Assembly (NCBI GenBank): GCA_963836195.1
Contig: CAWIIX010000005.1
Span: 310,001-374,000 of the forward strand
Direction: 5' to 3'
DNA length: 64,000 nt
Origin: Trebonia sp963836195
GTDB lineage: Bacteria > Actinomycetota > Actinomycetes > Streptosporangiales > Streptosporangiaceae
Both the position numbers and the translations under genes were made by a program. This document shows positions 46,969-57,248 of the stretch, one piece after another. The notes under the pieces are model-generated. The model saw nothing but the letters and a program-made list of their open reading frames with translations. It was not told the origin of the DNA and made no database searches. Numbering within the stretch: position 1 is the stretch's first letter; the number at the start of each line of letters is the position of its first letter.

Positions 46969-47978
46969 CTACTGCGGGCGTCGTCGCGCCGCGTCGGCGG
47001 CCGCCTCCTTGGCCGCATCGTCGCCGAAGCCGACCCCGATCGCCTGGTCATCGCGGCGCCTTTCCTGATGCACCAGCTGGGAGAGGACCCGCAGGTCGGC
47101 CTCGGTCGGCTCGCCGCCCAGGGGAAGCGCGCGGGGGTACAGGTTGCGGGACAACACCGGATTGAGCTCGGCCGCGTACAGGCTGAGCTTGGCCAGCAGC
47201 AGCAGGAACGCCACGATGCCGATGACCGTGCCGAACGTGCCGTACGTCTCCGACGTGTGCTTCAGCTGGTGGGTGACCAGCCCGGCGCCGACGGTGATCA
47301 GCGCGGTGAAGGCGACCCCGCCCACGACCGCGCCCGGCAGCAGGCCGCGCGGACCGATCACCTTGGCCGTCAGCAGGGCGAAGGTGGCGAAGTAAAGCGC
47401 GGCGTTGACGACGAGGAGACCGGCGATGATCGGGACCCGGATCGCGTAGTTGCTGGTTCCGCCGGTCAGATAGCCGGAGACGAACGCGTTGATGAGGAAT
47501 GCGCCGCCGATGGTGATCAGCCCGGCGATGCTGCGGCCGAGCCGCGGCAGGAATCCGGTGCGCTGGTCCTGCGGGATGTTCCAGACCGTGGCCATTGCCA
47601 GCTGGGCGGTCTGGGTCACGCCCTGCGCGCCGTAAAGCAGGCCGATCAGGCCGACGACCAGCCCGATCGTGCTTCCGTGGAGTGAGGTGCTGCCTTTTCC
47701 GGGTTAAAGCTCGAGCCGACCACCGGGAACTGGTGCAGGGTGTTGACCAGGCCGTTCCCGATCGACGCCTTGCCGATGAACCCGAACAGCGTCACCACCA
47801 GGAGCAGCAGCGGGAAGATCGCGGTGAAGCCGTACCAGGCCAGCGCGACGACCACCAGGTTGGCGTTGTCGTCGCCGAACTTCTTCTGCACGGCGTAGGG
47901 CACGCCGACCCAGCGAACCCGGCGCTGGAAGCCGTCGACCGCGCCCATTATCTTTCGCAGCGGATCCATCGCGCTCAT
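46969..47978 (-). pseudogene. YihY/BrkB-family membrane protein with a frameshift
   Basis: From the ATG at 47978 the protein has a soluble start, a first helix (YGFTAIFPLLLLVVTLFGFIG) and the motif SFNPEKG. The frame shifts by one at about 47693, in a run of four A bases. The second frame continues with HGSTIGLVVGLIGLLYGAQG, TQTAQLAMATVWNIP and four more helices, ending at 46969. Restored, it would have about 335 residues with six helices, as usual for the family. Its function (a possible lipid or solute transporter) is not settled. The homopolymer position favours a sequencing error. Confidence 0.75.
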
Positions 47979-48165
47979 TGCGGGCCCCCCAGTTCTGTAC
48001 TTACCGCTGCTGCTACCCCGGGCCTGGGGAAATATGAGGGGTCGTGCTGCATTCCGGGCGCACCTATCGCTCTGAGTATTGACGACACAGGCTCTCTCGG
48101 GCATCGTTCACGTTCGGGGGCAGCCGACGGCAGCGCCCAGACCCGCATAGACGGCGAGGTTCACG

Positions 48166-51100
48166 ATGAAGCGATCCTCCAGACGCCCGGCCGTATTGGC
48201 GACGGCCGCCGCCGCGCTCGTCCTGATATGCGGGGCGCTTCAATTCCAGCCTGCCTCGGCCGCCCCGGCTCCCTCCGGCACCGCCGCCTCCGATGGCCCG
48301 GGCGCCGCCTCGTACTTCGATCTGGCCCGCAAGGACTGCCTGGGGACGGCCGGGAACACGACCTCGAAGGTCTGGTACACAGTCGCCGACGGCGTCCTGT
48401 CAGACGTCTACGAGCCCACCGTCGACAACACGAACGTCGAGACGTTGCAGTACGTCGTCACCGACGGCTCGACCTTCACCGACCTGCAGACCCGCGACAT
48501 GACCTACTCCGTCCAGGCCGACCCGACCGGCATGGAGTGCACGATCACGTCGACCGACGCCAAGCACGGCTTCGAGCTGGTCACCACCTACATCACCGAC
48601 CCGCAGCGGGACACGGTGCTGATGAACACCCGGATCGAGCCGACCAGGGGCAGCACCGCCAATGTCGGCGCGCTGCAGATCTACGCGCGGCTCGACGCGC
48701 ACGTGAACGGCGACGGGGGCGGCGGGAGCCAGAACGCCGGCGGCAACACCGGCGTCATCGACGCCCGCACCGGCATCCCGGTCGTCTACAGCACCAACAC
48801 GACCACCGAGGCGGTCAACCGCACGTACGCGGTGCCGACCTACATGGCGATGACCGCCGCCTCGGCCGGCGTAGCCTCCGTCGGCTACGAGGGGACCGCG
48901 AGCGACGGGCTGACCCAGCTCGATTCCGGCTACGCGCTGACCCCGCAGACCACCTCGGCCGCCGACGGGCACATCGTGGCCACCGAGAACGTCACCCCGC
49001 CGCGCGGCTCGGGCGGCGACTTCACCCTCGCGCTCGGGTTCGGCCGCTCGCAGCAACAGGCCGTCGATACCGCCACCGACTCGCTGCGGGCGCCCTTCGG
49101 CTTCACCGCCCAGGCCTACGCGAACACCTGGCGCGCCTACGACCAGACGCTGAACCAGCCGCCCCGGTCGGTCCCGGGGCAGCCCGCGGGCACGATCCGC
49201 ACGACCTACTACCTCGACGCGAACGTGCTCAAGGCCAGCGAGGACAAGACGTTCCCGGGCGCGGTGGTCGCCTCGCTCGCGTCCCCCTGGGGACAGGCGA
49301 TCAACGCCGGCAATGACGTCAACGGCGAGCCGGTCTACTACGGCTCCTACCGGGAGATCTTCGCCCGCGACTCCTACGAGGCTTTCACCGGCTTCCTGGC
49401 CGACGGCGACCTGGCCACCGCCCGCGCCCAGGTCAGGTTCCTGCTCGACGACCAGCAGCTGCCGACCGGTGAGATACCGCGGAACTCGCTGCTCAACGGC
49501 AAGGCCGCGCCGGACACCGGTGGCGACCAGCTCGACGAGACCGCCGACCCGATCCTGATGGCCTACCTGTCCGGGCTCGGCGGCGACGACGCGCTGTGGA
49601 CCGACCACATCAAGCCGGCCGCGGACTTCGTCGTCGCGCACGGGCCGTCCTACGGCGTGGAGCGCTGGGAGGAGCAGTCCGGGTACTCGCCGTCGACGAT
49701 CGCGGCCGAGATCGCCGGGCTGACCGCCGCCGCCGCCATCGCCAAGATGCACCACGACGCCGCCGACGCGGCGGTCTACCAGGCTACCGCCGACGACTTC
49801 CAGCGCAACGTGCAGAGCTGGACGGTCACCACGACCGGCCCGGGCAGTTCCTCCCCGTACTTCCTGCGGCTGTCCAAGACCGGCGACCCGAACGCCGACA
49901 CCAGCTACAACCTGAGCAACGGCGGCCCCACGGTGCCGCAGGACACCGTCATCGACGGCGGTTTCCAGGAGCTGGTGCGGCTGGGCGAGCTGTCGCCAGG
50001 CAGCGCGGTGTTCAAGAACTCGCTGTCGGTCCTCGACGCCGCGATCTTGGTCAAGACCCCGTCCGGCACCGGCTACTACCGCTACGGCACCAGCGCCGCC
50101 GACGGCAGCGCCGACGGGTACGGCGACTGCTCCACGGTCAACAGCCAGACCTCCTGCACGACCGACGGCGAGCCGTGGCCGACGACGGACACCGGCACCG
50201 GGCATCTGTGGCCGGTGCTATCCGGGGAGCGCGGCGAGTCCGCGATCGCCGAGGGCGACCGGTCCGAGGCCTCCTCGATGCTCTCCTTCATGATCAACTC
50301 GGCCTCGGGCGAGGGCCTGGTGCCCGAGCAGGTCTGGGAGGACCCCGACCTGGCGGCATCGCCCTACGGGTCGGACCCGACTACGGCGTCGATCGGCTTC
50401 ACTGACGGGCAGGCGGCCGGCTCGGCCTCGCCGTTGACCTGGGCCCAAGCCCAGGAACTGCGCCTGATCGTGAACCTCGGCACCGGCGAGGACACCGACA
50501 CCCCGGCGATCACCAAGGCGCGCTACGTGACCCACGGAGCCCCGGCCGCGACCGCGGTGACGATCACGGCCCCGGCCTCCGGCGCCACCATCGAGGGCGG
50601 CACCACCACCGTCAGCGGGACGGCGGCGGCCGGCGCGACCGTCGACATCCAGACCCAGGACACCGACACCGGCGCCGCCGCGACCACGGTGAGCACGACC
50701 GCCGACGCCTCGGGAACCTACTCGGCCACGGTCGCGATCGGCTTCGGCACCAACGTGATCACGACCGCCGCCACCACCGCGGCCGGGGCCACCGGGTACG
50801 CGCAGACCTCGGTGATCGGCGACGTGTCGGGCGGCACCACGGTCCTGTCGGTCATCGACCCGACCGGGGACGACAACGGCCCGGGGACCTATCAGTACCC
50901 GACCTCCTCGTCCTACAGCCCCGGCTCGTGGGACCTGACCGGCTTCCAGGTGATCACCGCCGGGTCGGAGGTCTACCTCCGCACCTCGCTCGCCAACCTG
51001 GTGCCGACGTTCGGCTCGGTCGACGGCGCGCAGCTGCTCGACATCTACGTGCACAACCCGTCGGCCACCGCCATCTCCACCGCGGCGGCGTTCCCGACTC

Positions 51101-51537
51101 GCAACTACACGATCGCCCCGGCCGACGCCTGGAGCGAGCGACTTGAGGTCCAGGGGTTCGCCTCGCCGGTGTGGGTCAACCCATCCGGCGGCCAGGTCGG
51201 CACCCCGACCGCGGTTGTCGCCTCCACCGTCGCCAAGACGATCACGATCGCGCTGCCGGAAGCCGAGTTCGGCACCCCGGGGGCGGGCTGGACGTTCACC
51301 GTCGCGATCACCGGACAGAACGGGTACAGCGCGGACCAGGCGATCTCGTTTACGCCGACCCCGGGCGCGTACACGCTCGGCGTGTGCCCGGCCGGGGTGA
51401 ACGAGCCGATCTGCTCGCTCCCCACCGGCTCGGTGCCCGAGGTGATGGACACCATCACCCCGCCCGGCGTCTCCCAGGACACCGAGCTCAACCCCGTCCC
51501 CGGGCCCGTCGTCCTGCAGGGGGTGAGCGTGCCGTAG
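48166..51537 (+). CDS. Secreted GH15 glucodextranase-like enzyme
   Basis: The 1123-residue protein has a signal peptide (1-32), an N-terminal beta-sandwich (about 45-310), a GH15 (alpha/alpha)6 catalytic domain (about 315-775), an Ig-like domain (about 785-890) and a C-terminal glucodextranase-C-like domain (about 895-1100). Catalytic candidates are Glu502/Glu503 in VERWEEQSGYSP and Glu688/Glu691 in LSGERGESAIAEGD. The layout equals that of Arthrobacter glucodextranase, which removes glucose from dextran and related alpha-1,6-glucans. No sorting signal is seen, so it should be released. It is monocistronic. Confidence 0.85.
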   Translation: MKRSSRRPAVLATAAAALVLICGALQFQPASAAPAPSGTAASDGPGAASYFDLARKDCLGTAGNTTSKVWYTVADGVLSDVYEPTVDNTNVETLQYVVTDGSTFTDLQTRDMTYSVQADPTGMECTITSTDAKHGFELVTTYITDPQRDTVLMNTRIEPTRGSTANVGALQIYARLDAHVNGDGGGGSQNAGGNTGVIDARTGIPVVYSTNTTTEAVNRTYAVPTYMAMTAASAGVASVGYEGTASDGLTQLDSGYALTPQTTSAADGHIVATENVTPPRGSGGDFTLALGFGRSQQQAVDTATDSLRAPFGFTAQAYANTWRAYDQTLNQPPRSVPGQPAGTIRTTYYLDANVLKASEDKTFPGAVVASLASPWGQAINAGNDVNGEPVYYGSYREIFARDSYEAFTGFLADGDLATARAQVRFLLDDQQLPTGEIPRNSLLNGKAAPDTGGDQLDETADPILMAYLSGLGGDDALWTDHIKPAADFVVAHGPSYGVERWEEQSGYSPSTIAAEIAGLTAAAAIAKMHHDAADAAVYQATADDFQRNVQSWTVTTTGPGSSSPYFLRLSKTGDPNADTSYNLSNGGPTVPQDTVIDGGFQELVRLGELSPGSAVFKNSLSVLDAAILVKTPSGTGYYRYGTSAADGSADGYGDCSTVNSQTSCTTDGEPWPTTDTGTGHLWPVLSGERGESAIAEGDRSEASSMLSFMINSASGEGLVPEQVWEDPDLAASPYGSDPTTASIGFTDGQAAGSASPLTWAQAQELRLIVNLGTGEDTDTPAITKARYVTHGAPAATAVTITAPASGATIEGGTTTVSGTAAAGATVDIQTQDTDTGAAATTVSTTADASGTYSATVAIGFGTNVITTAATTAAGATGYAQTSVIGDVSGGTTVLSVIDPTGDDNGPGTYQYPTSSSYSPGSWDLTGFQVITAGSEVYLRTSLANLVPTFGSVDGAQLLDIYVHNPSATAISTAAAFPTRNYTIAPADAWSERLEVQGFASPVWVNPSGGQVGTPTAVVASTVAKTITIALPEAEFGTPGAGWTFTVAITGQNGYSADQAISFTPTPGAYTLGVCPAGVNEPICSLPTGSVPEVMDTITPPGVSQDTELNPVPGPVVLQGVSVP

Positions 51538-51698
51538 CAGGGCCGGCGGCAGCGGACGGGAATTATGTGAGCGCGCACGCGTTGTCACCATTAAGCCACC
51601 CGAGGACCGAACGGGTTGCCCGGCGGCCATTTTCCCGTATCGTGGTCACCAGCCCTTCCGTCGGCGGCTCCGGGTCGCGTGAGACCCTTGCCGTGAAA

Positions 51699-51728
51699 AT
51701 TTGCGTTGATCCGGTGAGATCCGCAAAT
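51699..51728. promoter_or_regulatory. Inverted repeat upstream of the SNF2-type helicase gene
   Basis: ATTTGCG at 51699-51705 and CGCAAAT at 51722-51728 form perfect arms around a spacer containing two GATC sites. It lies 114 nt before the helicase start and may be an operator. The rest of the 51538-51841 gap holds no gene. Confidence 0.45.
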
Positions 51729-51841
51729 CGGCTGGGGGTCCGAAGCTACAGGCCTCGGTCCGGGACGGTCCCCGTCCCGTCCCCGGGACTGAGCGGCATG
51801 CTGCCGTGGCCATGCGCCCCGGCAGTGCAGAGGAGGAGTTA

Positions 51842-53989
51842 GTGGCTCGACCAGGCCAGCGCCAGCAGGGCGCTCGCCGTACCGCCCCGCGGAAGCAGCA
51901 GAGCGTCCGCCAGGGCGGCGACGTGTTCTCGGTGTTGTCCCGAACCGTGCGCGAGGTGGAGGCCGCCGCCCGGCGCGGCGTGACGCCCGCCGTGCGCGCG
52001 AAGTTCCAGAGCGCCGCCCTGCTGCTGCGCGAAGAGCGCGCCCGCGTGCTGGCGGCGGCCGGAAGCGGAAGCCACCGGGCCGAGCAGCTCAAGCGCCTCG
52101 ACGGCATCGCGGCCATCCTCGCCGCGACCGCCGTCCAGGACGCCGGGCTGCTCGCCCTGCTGGCCGAGGACTCCGGCGTCTCCGACGCCGCCCGGTCGCC
52201 CAGGCGCGAGCCGGCCCGCGACCTTCGCGCCGAGCCGGCCCGCGAACAGACCGCGCCGGCCAAGACCGCGAGTTCTCCCGGCGGCCCGCCGACGCGGGTC
52301 GTCCCTCAGTCGGTGATCTCCAGGCAGCTCGCGAACCCGTTCCTCGCCCCCGACTTCTCGGCCGTTCCGCAGCGGACCTCCCGCCCACGCCGGCTGGCCG
52401 GGTGGGAACTGCTTGGGCCGCTGCTGACCTCCTTCGAGCAGGCCAGCGGGGGCGCCCCCGCGTGCATGACGCTTCCGGACCCGACCGCGCGATTCACCCC
52501 GGCCGGCCTGGAGCTGATGCCGCATCAGGGGGAGGTGGTGGCCGCGGCGGCCGCCGGTCACCGGACGTTCCTGCTCGCCGACGAGCCGGGTCTGGGCAAA
52601 ACGGCCGAGGCGCTGCTCGCCGCCGAGGCGGCCAACGCCTACCCGCTGCTGGTCGTCGTGCCGAGCGTCGTCAAGACCAACTGGGCCCGTGAGGCGGCCC
52701 GCTGGACGCCGCACCGCCCGGTCACGGTGGTGCAGGGCGACGGCGAGGCCGTCGACGGGTTCGCCGACATCGTCGTGCTGAACTACGAGGTTCTCGACCG
52801 CCACCGGGGGTGGCTCGGTGACTTCGGCTTCCGCGGCATGGTCGTGGACGAGGCCCACTTCATCAAGAACGAGAGCTCGCAGCGCTCGCAGCACGTCCTC
52901 GCGCTGTCCAGCCGCATCCGCTCGCGCACCGCGCGGCCCCTGCTGATGGCGCTGACCGGCACTCCGCTGATCAACGACATCGAGGACTTCCGGGCGATCT
53001 GGCAGTTCCTCGGCTGGATCGACGACAGCAAGCCCCTCGGCGAGCTGGCGGACGCACTCGAGGACACCGGCCTGACACCCGCCGAGCCGGGCTTCTACCC
53101 CGCGGCGAGGCAGAGCGTGATCGACCTCGGCATCGTCCGCCGGCGCAAGCTCGACGTCGCCGCCGACATCCCCGCCCGCCGCATCGCCGACCTCCCGGTC
53201 GAGCTGGACGGCCAGGCCGGCCGGTCGATCCGGGCGGCCGAGCGGGATCTCGCCCGCCGGATGGTGCGGCGGTACGAGACGGCGATCGCGAACCGGCCCG
53301 CCGACGCTGCCGTCGAGGGCATCGACCACGACCTGGTGCTTCGGGTGGCCCGGTCGGAGCTGAAGGAAGCGGCGGCCGCGAAATCCGGCGAGAACGTGTT
53401 CACCATGATGCGGCGCATCGGCCAGGCGAAGGCCGAGCTGGCCGCGGACTACGCGGCCCAGCTGGCCAGGAGCACCGGCAAGGTCGTCTTCTTCGCCAAG
53501 CACATCGACGTCATGGACGCCGCCGAGGAGGCCTTCGCCCGACAGGGCGTGCGGTTCTCGTCCATCCGCGGCGACCAGACGCCCAAGGTCCGGCAGGCCA
53601 ACGTCGACGCGTTCGTGAACGACCCGGATGTCGCGGTCGCGGTGTGCTCGCTGACCGCGGCCGGGGTGGGCCTGAACCTGCAGGTCGCCTCCAACATCGT
53701 CCTGTCCGAGCTGTCCTGGACCAACGCCGAGCAGACCCAGGCCATCGATCGCAGCCACCGGATCGGGCAGACCGAACCGGTCACCGCCTGGCGCATCATC
53801 GCCGCGCAGACCATCGACACCCGGATCGCCGAGCTGATCGATAGCAAGGCGGGGCTTGCCGCCCGGGCGTTGGACGGATCGGACGAGGAGGTCTCCTCGT
53901 CGGCCGACGTGCAGGTCGACGCGCTGGCGGCGCTGCTGACGGACGCGCTCCTGGTGTCGGCGGAACCCGGCGACGCCTTTGTTTCCTAA
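51842..53989 (+). CDS. SNF2-type DEAD/DEAH helicase-like ATPase
   Basis: The 715-residue protein starts at GTG 51842 after AGGAGGAG. Residues 1-190 are basic and Ala/Arg-rich (possibly DNA-binding). The helicase core begins near 220: motif I LADEPGLGKTAEAL, motif II VVDEAHFIKN, motif III MALTGTPLIND, and in the second lobe SLTAAGVGLNLQ and QAIDRSHRIGQ. It should be an ATP-driven duplex-DNA translocase or remodeller. It ends 25 nt from the convergent TIR-domain gene. SNF2-like ATPases take part in several phage-defence systems, but no nuclease partner is visible here. Confidence 0.88.
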   Translation: MARPGQRQQGARRTAPRKQQSVRQGGDVFSVLSRTVREVEAAARRGVTPAVRAKFQSAALLLREERARVLAAAGSGSHRAEQLKRLDGIAAILAATAVQDAGLLALLAEDSGVSDAARSPRREPARDLRAEPAREQTAPAKTASSPGGPPTRVVPQSVISRQLANPFLAPDFSAVPQRTSRPRRLAGWELLGPLLTSFEQASGGAPACMTLPDPTARFTPAGLELMPHQGEVVAAAAAGHRTFLLADEPGLGKTAEALLAAEAANAYPLLVVVPSVVKTNWAREAARWTPHRPVTVVQGDGEAVDGFADIVVLNYEVLDRHRGWLGDFGFRGMVVDEAHFIKNESSQRSQHVLALSSRIRSRTARPLLMALTGTPLINDIEDFRAIWQFLGWIDDSKPLGELADALEDTGLTPAEPGFYPAARQSVIDLGIVRRRKLDVAADIPARRIADLPVELDGQAGRSIRAAERDLARRMVRRYETAIANRPADAAVEGIDHDLVLRVARSELKEAAAAKSGENVFTMMRRIGQAKAELAADYAAQLARSTGKVVFFAKHIDVMDAAEEAFARQGVRFSSIRGDQTPKVRQANVDAFVNDPDVAVAVCSLTAAGVGLNLQVASNIVLSELSWTNAEQTQAIDRSHRIGQTEPVTAWRIIAAQTIDTRIAELIDSKAGLAARALDGSDEEVSSSADVQVDALAALLTDALLVSAEPGDAFVS

Positions 53990-54014
53990 CCCCCGGTGAC
54001 CACGGCCCTGCCCG

Positions 54015-57000
54015 CTAGCTGCCCGGCTGGCTGCCGGTGATCCCGTACACCAACTGGTCGATCGGGTCGGGTTCGGGCACCGCCATCGGCACCCAGGTCA
54101 GACCCTGGAGGAAGACCGGCAGATCGTTGGTGTCGGCGTCGGGCAGCAGGACCGGGACGATGGAGCAGCCTCGGCTGACGGACTGCTGGATGAACGCGTA
54201 GATTTCCCGGTTCTGCCAGGGACCGCGCTCGGCGCCGATGATCAGCGCCGCCGCCGGGACCCGCTGGATGATCTCCTCAAGGTCCGGCAGCCAGGCAGAC
54301 CCGGGGCGGAGCTGGCGCTCGTCCATCCACGGCCGCAGCCCGCGGTTCTTGAGCTGCTGCGCGATCAAGCGCACGGCGTCCTTGTCCGGCCAGTGGTAGG
54401 AGAGGAAGACGTCGTACTCGGCGACCTCCTCCTTTCCCCGCAGGACCGCGCTGGCGGCCGCGATCTCCCGGCCCACGTCGGCCGAGGCGTCCATCTCGGC
54501 CGTCGACTTGTCGGTGCCGTTGGCGTCGTAGTCGTCCCACAACGGGATCCGCTTCTCGCAGACCGGGCACAGGATGCTGAGCCGACCGCGGCGGATGACC
54601 CGGTGCACCATGTCCGAGGTGAACGCCACCTCGCAGTCCGGGCAGCTGTACTGGCGCTCCCGGGTGACCCGACCGGGCGTGGCCCAGCGTTCGAGGTGCG
54701 CGTGCACGAAGCGCTCGAACTGCTTCCTGGCGTCGTCGGGCACGCGGTCGTACCCGATCAGCAGCTCGGCCTCGCCCTCGATCTCGAACTTCAGGGCGAC
54801 CGTGCACTCTCCCTCCTCGGCGGCGAACCGGGCCGCCGACTGCCAGGTGTCCACCCGGCGGAACCGGTCGGTGCGGGTGAGGCGGACGATCAAGGTCGCG
54901 TAGATGTTCTGGATCGGCCCCTCGAACCGGAAGATGACGCCGTCCCCCTTCGGCATCTCCGACGTTGGCAGGTCGCGCAGGTAGGCCGAGGGGAAGACCA
55001 GCTGAACGCCGTCCTTGGTTGGCTCCCGAAGCACCAGCTCGCGCTGGAGGAGCTCCTCCAGGGTGGCGAGCACCAGCAGCCGCTCCTGCAGTCGCTCGCT
55101 GACCCGCTCCGCCGCCGGGACCGGGAAATCGACGTTCACCACCTTGGTCTCGAGGATGCTCCCGAGCCCGTCGGGCTCGTCCCTGGCCGCGTTCACCATG
55201 GCGCCGGCGTAGGCGTCAAGCAACTCGGGCCGCAGCAGCACGTAGTCGCCGAACTTCAGCCGCTTCACCAGCCCGGCCGACTCCAGGCGGGCGATGCATC
55301 CGTCGAAGACCGAGGTCAGCCCGGCCGCGGAGGTCTCCAGGGGGGTGTCGCCGGCCGCGCCGGGCGGCTGTTCCTGGCCGGTCAGCAGATACATGCCGCC
55401 CGGCACCGCCACCTGGAACATCCGGCACAGTTCATCGACCGGGGTCAGCAGGCTGCTCGACTTCTGCTCCATCACGAATTTCTTCACCGCGGCGAAGAAT
55501 GCGGTCGAGGTGACCTCCGGGATCCGGCTCCAGTCGATCGCCGCGAGCAGCTGGGAGCGCAGCAGGTCGATGTCCATCGCCTCCTTCGCGCTCGTCTTGA
55601 AGTACCGGATGAGCCCGAAGTCCGTCATCAGTTTCTGGATTCGCTGGTCAGAGACGTTGATGCCGCCGCGGTCGGCGCGGGCCGCGACCAGGAAGGCGGG
55701 CAGCCCGCCGTCCGCGGCCGGATGGGCGTGGCGGACCGCGCGCGCCCAGTGCTGCACGCCGGCCAGGGGCGTGGTCTCGCTTTTGGCGTCGAACAAGATA
55801 AGCGCCACCGCCGCCCCTTCCAGGTGCAGCTGGTGCACGATTCTGTAGCCGGGCTGTCCGGCCAGGTCCCACAGCAGGACCTCCCTGCTGTCGCCGGCGG
55901 GGTCCTGCTCCTCGGCCGCCGGGAGCCGCCAGATCCGCCGCCCGTGGGTCGACTCGGTGGGCATGAACTCCTTCCCGGCCAGCACCATGGCCAGGCCCGA
56001 CTTGCCGACTCCGGAGTCACCGAGCAGTAGCACCTTTGCGTTGGCGTAGGTCGTGGTGGCGGGCGGGGCGCTGACCACCCGGTCCCAGTCGGTGACCAGC
56101 AGAAGCTCGGTCGATCCGGCGTCGACCAGCGCCAGCAGGCCGTCCACGGCGCTGACCGCCAGCCGGGTGAAGTGCGCGGCGACGCTGCGCGCAGACGGGT
56201 CACGGCTCCAGAGCTGGGCCGGGGTCTCTCCCAGCGACCAGGCCAGCAGTTCGCCCCGTGCGGACCAGATCAGCGCGGTCCGCCGCCCGGGTACGAATAC
56301 CATCCCCTCCGCCGCGATGGTTTCCACGACGGTCGAGGACACCGAGTCGTCCGGGCGCCAGACCCGCAGGGTCGCGTCCGTGGAGGCCGAGAGGACCGAC
56401 TCGCCGTCGATCCAGCTGACCCCGGTGACGGTCTGCGCGTGGTCGTCGAACCGCCGTACCTCCTGCCCGGTCGCGCTGTCGAACACCCAGACCGTCGACG
56501 TGCCCGTGGTGCAGGCGAGCAGGCCGCCGTCGGGGGACAAGGCCAGGCTGATGCCCTTCAGGTGATAGCCGGGGATCCGCTTCCTGGTCAGCGGGCGCTC
56601 CCAGATCACCTCCCGGTCCGGCCCGATGAGCCGCAACCGCATTCCCTCGAGCGACGGCACCAGCACGGCCAGCCGGTCACTGCCGGGAACGAAGGCGAGC
56701 GCGGTCGCCGCCCCGAGAACCGACGCCCGGGCATCCGGCCCCCGGCTCCCCGCGCCCGCCGCGGGAGCGTGCCGCGGCAGTTCAACCACCCGCCGCTGGC
56801 CGTCATCGTCGCGGAACGCCAACCTGTCGCCGGCCGGCGCCCACGTGAGCCCCGGCGCCAGCGCGCAGGACAGGTGGAACCGCGGCGTCAGGCGGGAGCC
56901 GCCGTCGATGTCCGAGACCATGAGCCGTTGTCCGACGGACAGCGCCAGCCGGTCACCGGCCGGGGACAGGGCGACGCTGACGCTGGGCGGCTGATCTCGG

Positions 57001-57107
57001 CGGGACGGCCAGGAATCGGCGATGCCGACCTGCGACCGGGTCCAGGGGCGACAGCGATCGCGCTCTGGGTTGGTAAACGCATAAGGCTCTTTACGCACTA
57101 GATCCAC
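54015..57107 (-). CDS. WD40-GTPase-zinc ribbon-TIR protein, putative immune receptor
   Basis: This 1030-residue protein combines several domains. Residues 40-345 form WD40-like repeats (VSWIDGESVLSASTDATLRVW). At 355-530 lies a Ras/Roc-like GTPase with P-loop GDSGVGKS (363-370), switch II WDLAGQPGY (413-421) and TSAK (505-508); the usual NKxD reads ARAD (476-479), so base recognition is changed. A COR-like helical/winged-helix region spans about 535-820, with a zinc ribbon (CPDC at 822-825, CPVC at 847-850). The TIR domain covers 897-1025 (EYDVFLSYHWPDKDA), with Glu968 in GPWQNREI as the candidate NADase residue. I infer a receptor that senses through WD40, switches through GTP and acts through TIR. 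The start is a GTG. It is divergent from the methyltransferase operon. Confidence 0.88.
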   Translation of the reverse strand: MDLVRKEPYAFTNPERDRCRPWTRSQVGIADSWPSRRDQPPSVSVALSPAGDRLALSVGQRLMVSDIDGGSRLTPRFHLSCALAPGLTWAPAGDRLAFRDDDGQRRVVELPRHAPAAGAGSRGPDARASVLGAATALAFVPGSDRLAVLVPSLEGMRLRLIGPDREVIWERPLTRKRIPGYHLKGISLALSPDGGLLACTTGTSTVWVFDSATGQEVRRFDDHAQTVTGVSWIDGESVLSASTDATLRVWRPDDSVSSTVVETIAAEGMVFVPGRRTALIWSARGELLAWSLGETPAQLWSRDPSARSVAAHFTRLAVSAVDGLLALVDAGSTELLLVTDWDRVVSAPPATTTYANAKVLLLGDSGVGKSGLAMVLAGKEFMPTESTHGRRIWRLPAAEEQDPAGDSREVLLWDLAGQPGYRIVHQLHLEGAAVALILFDAKSETTPLAGVQHWARAVRHAHPAADGGLPAFLVAARADRGGINVSDQRIQKLMTDFGLIRYFKTSAKEAMDIDLLRSQLLAAIDWSRIPEVTSTAFFAAVKKFVMEQKSSSLLTPVDELCRMFQVAVPGGMYLLTGQEQPPGAAGDTPLETSAAGLTSVFDGCIARLESAGLVKRLKFGDYVLLRPELLDAYAGAMVNAARDEPDGLGSILETKVVNVDFPVPAAERVSERLQERLLVLATLEELLQRELVLREPTKDGVQLVFPSAYLRDLPTSEMPKGDGVIFRFEGPIQNIYATLIVRLTRTDRFRRVDTWQSAARFAAEEGECTVALKFEIEGEAELLIGYDRVPDDARKQFERFVHAHLERWATPGRVTRERQYSCPDCEVAFTSDMVHRVIRRGRLSILCPVCEKRIPLWDDYDANGTDKSTAEMDASADVGREIAAASAVLRGKEEVAEYDVFLSYHWPDKDAVRLIAQQLKNRGLRPWMDERQLRPGSAWLPDLEEIIQRVPAAALIIGAERGPWQNREIYAFIQQSVSRGCSIVPVLLPDADTNDLPVFLQGLTWVPMAVPEPDPIDQLVYGITGSQPGS

Positions 57108-57197
57108 TCCCGGCCCTGAGACACACGCATCACCCGTGGCTATATCACCGGTGGGCTCACCAGCATTTAATGATCCGTCCAGTCTCGCCCATTCGGT

Positions 57198-57221
57198 GTA
57201 TCTCCAAGGTATACCTATAAT
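57198..57221 (+). promoter_or_regulatory. Predicted promoter for the first methyltransferase gene
   Basis: A perfect TATAAT lies at 57216-57221, 27 nt before the ATG at 57249. The -35 region (TTCGGTG around 57192-57198) is weak. The 57108-57248 spacer is shared with the divergent TIR gene, so joint regulation is possible. Confidence 0.5.
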
Positions 57222-57248
57222 CTTTTCCGCCCTGTACAGTCTATTGTT

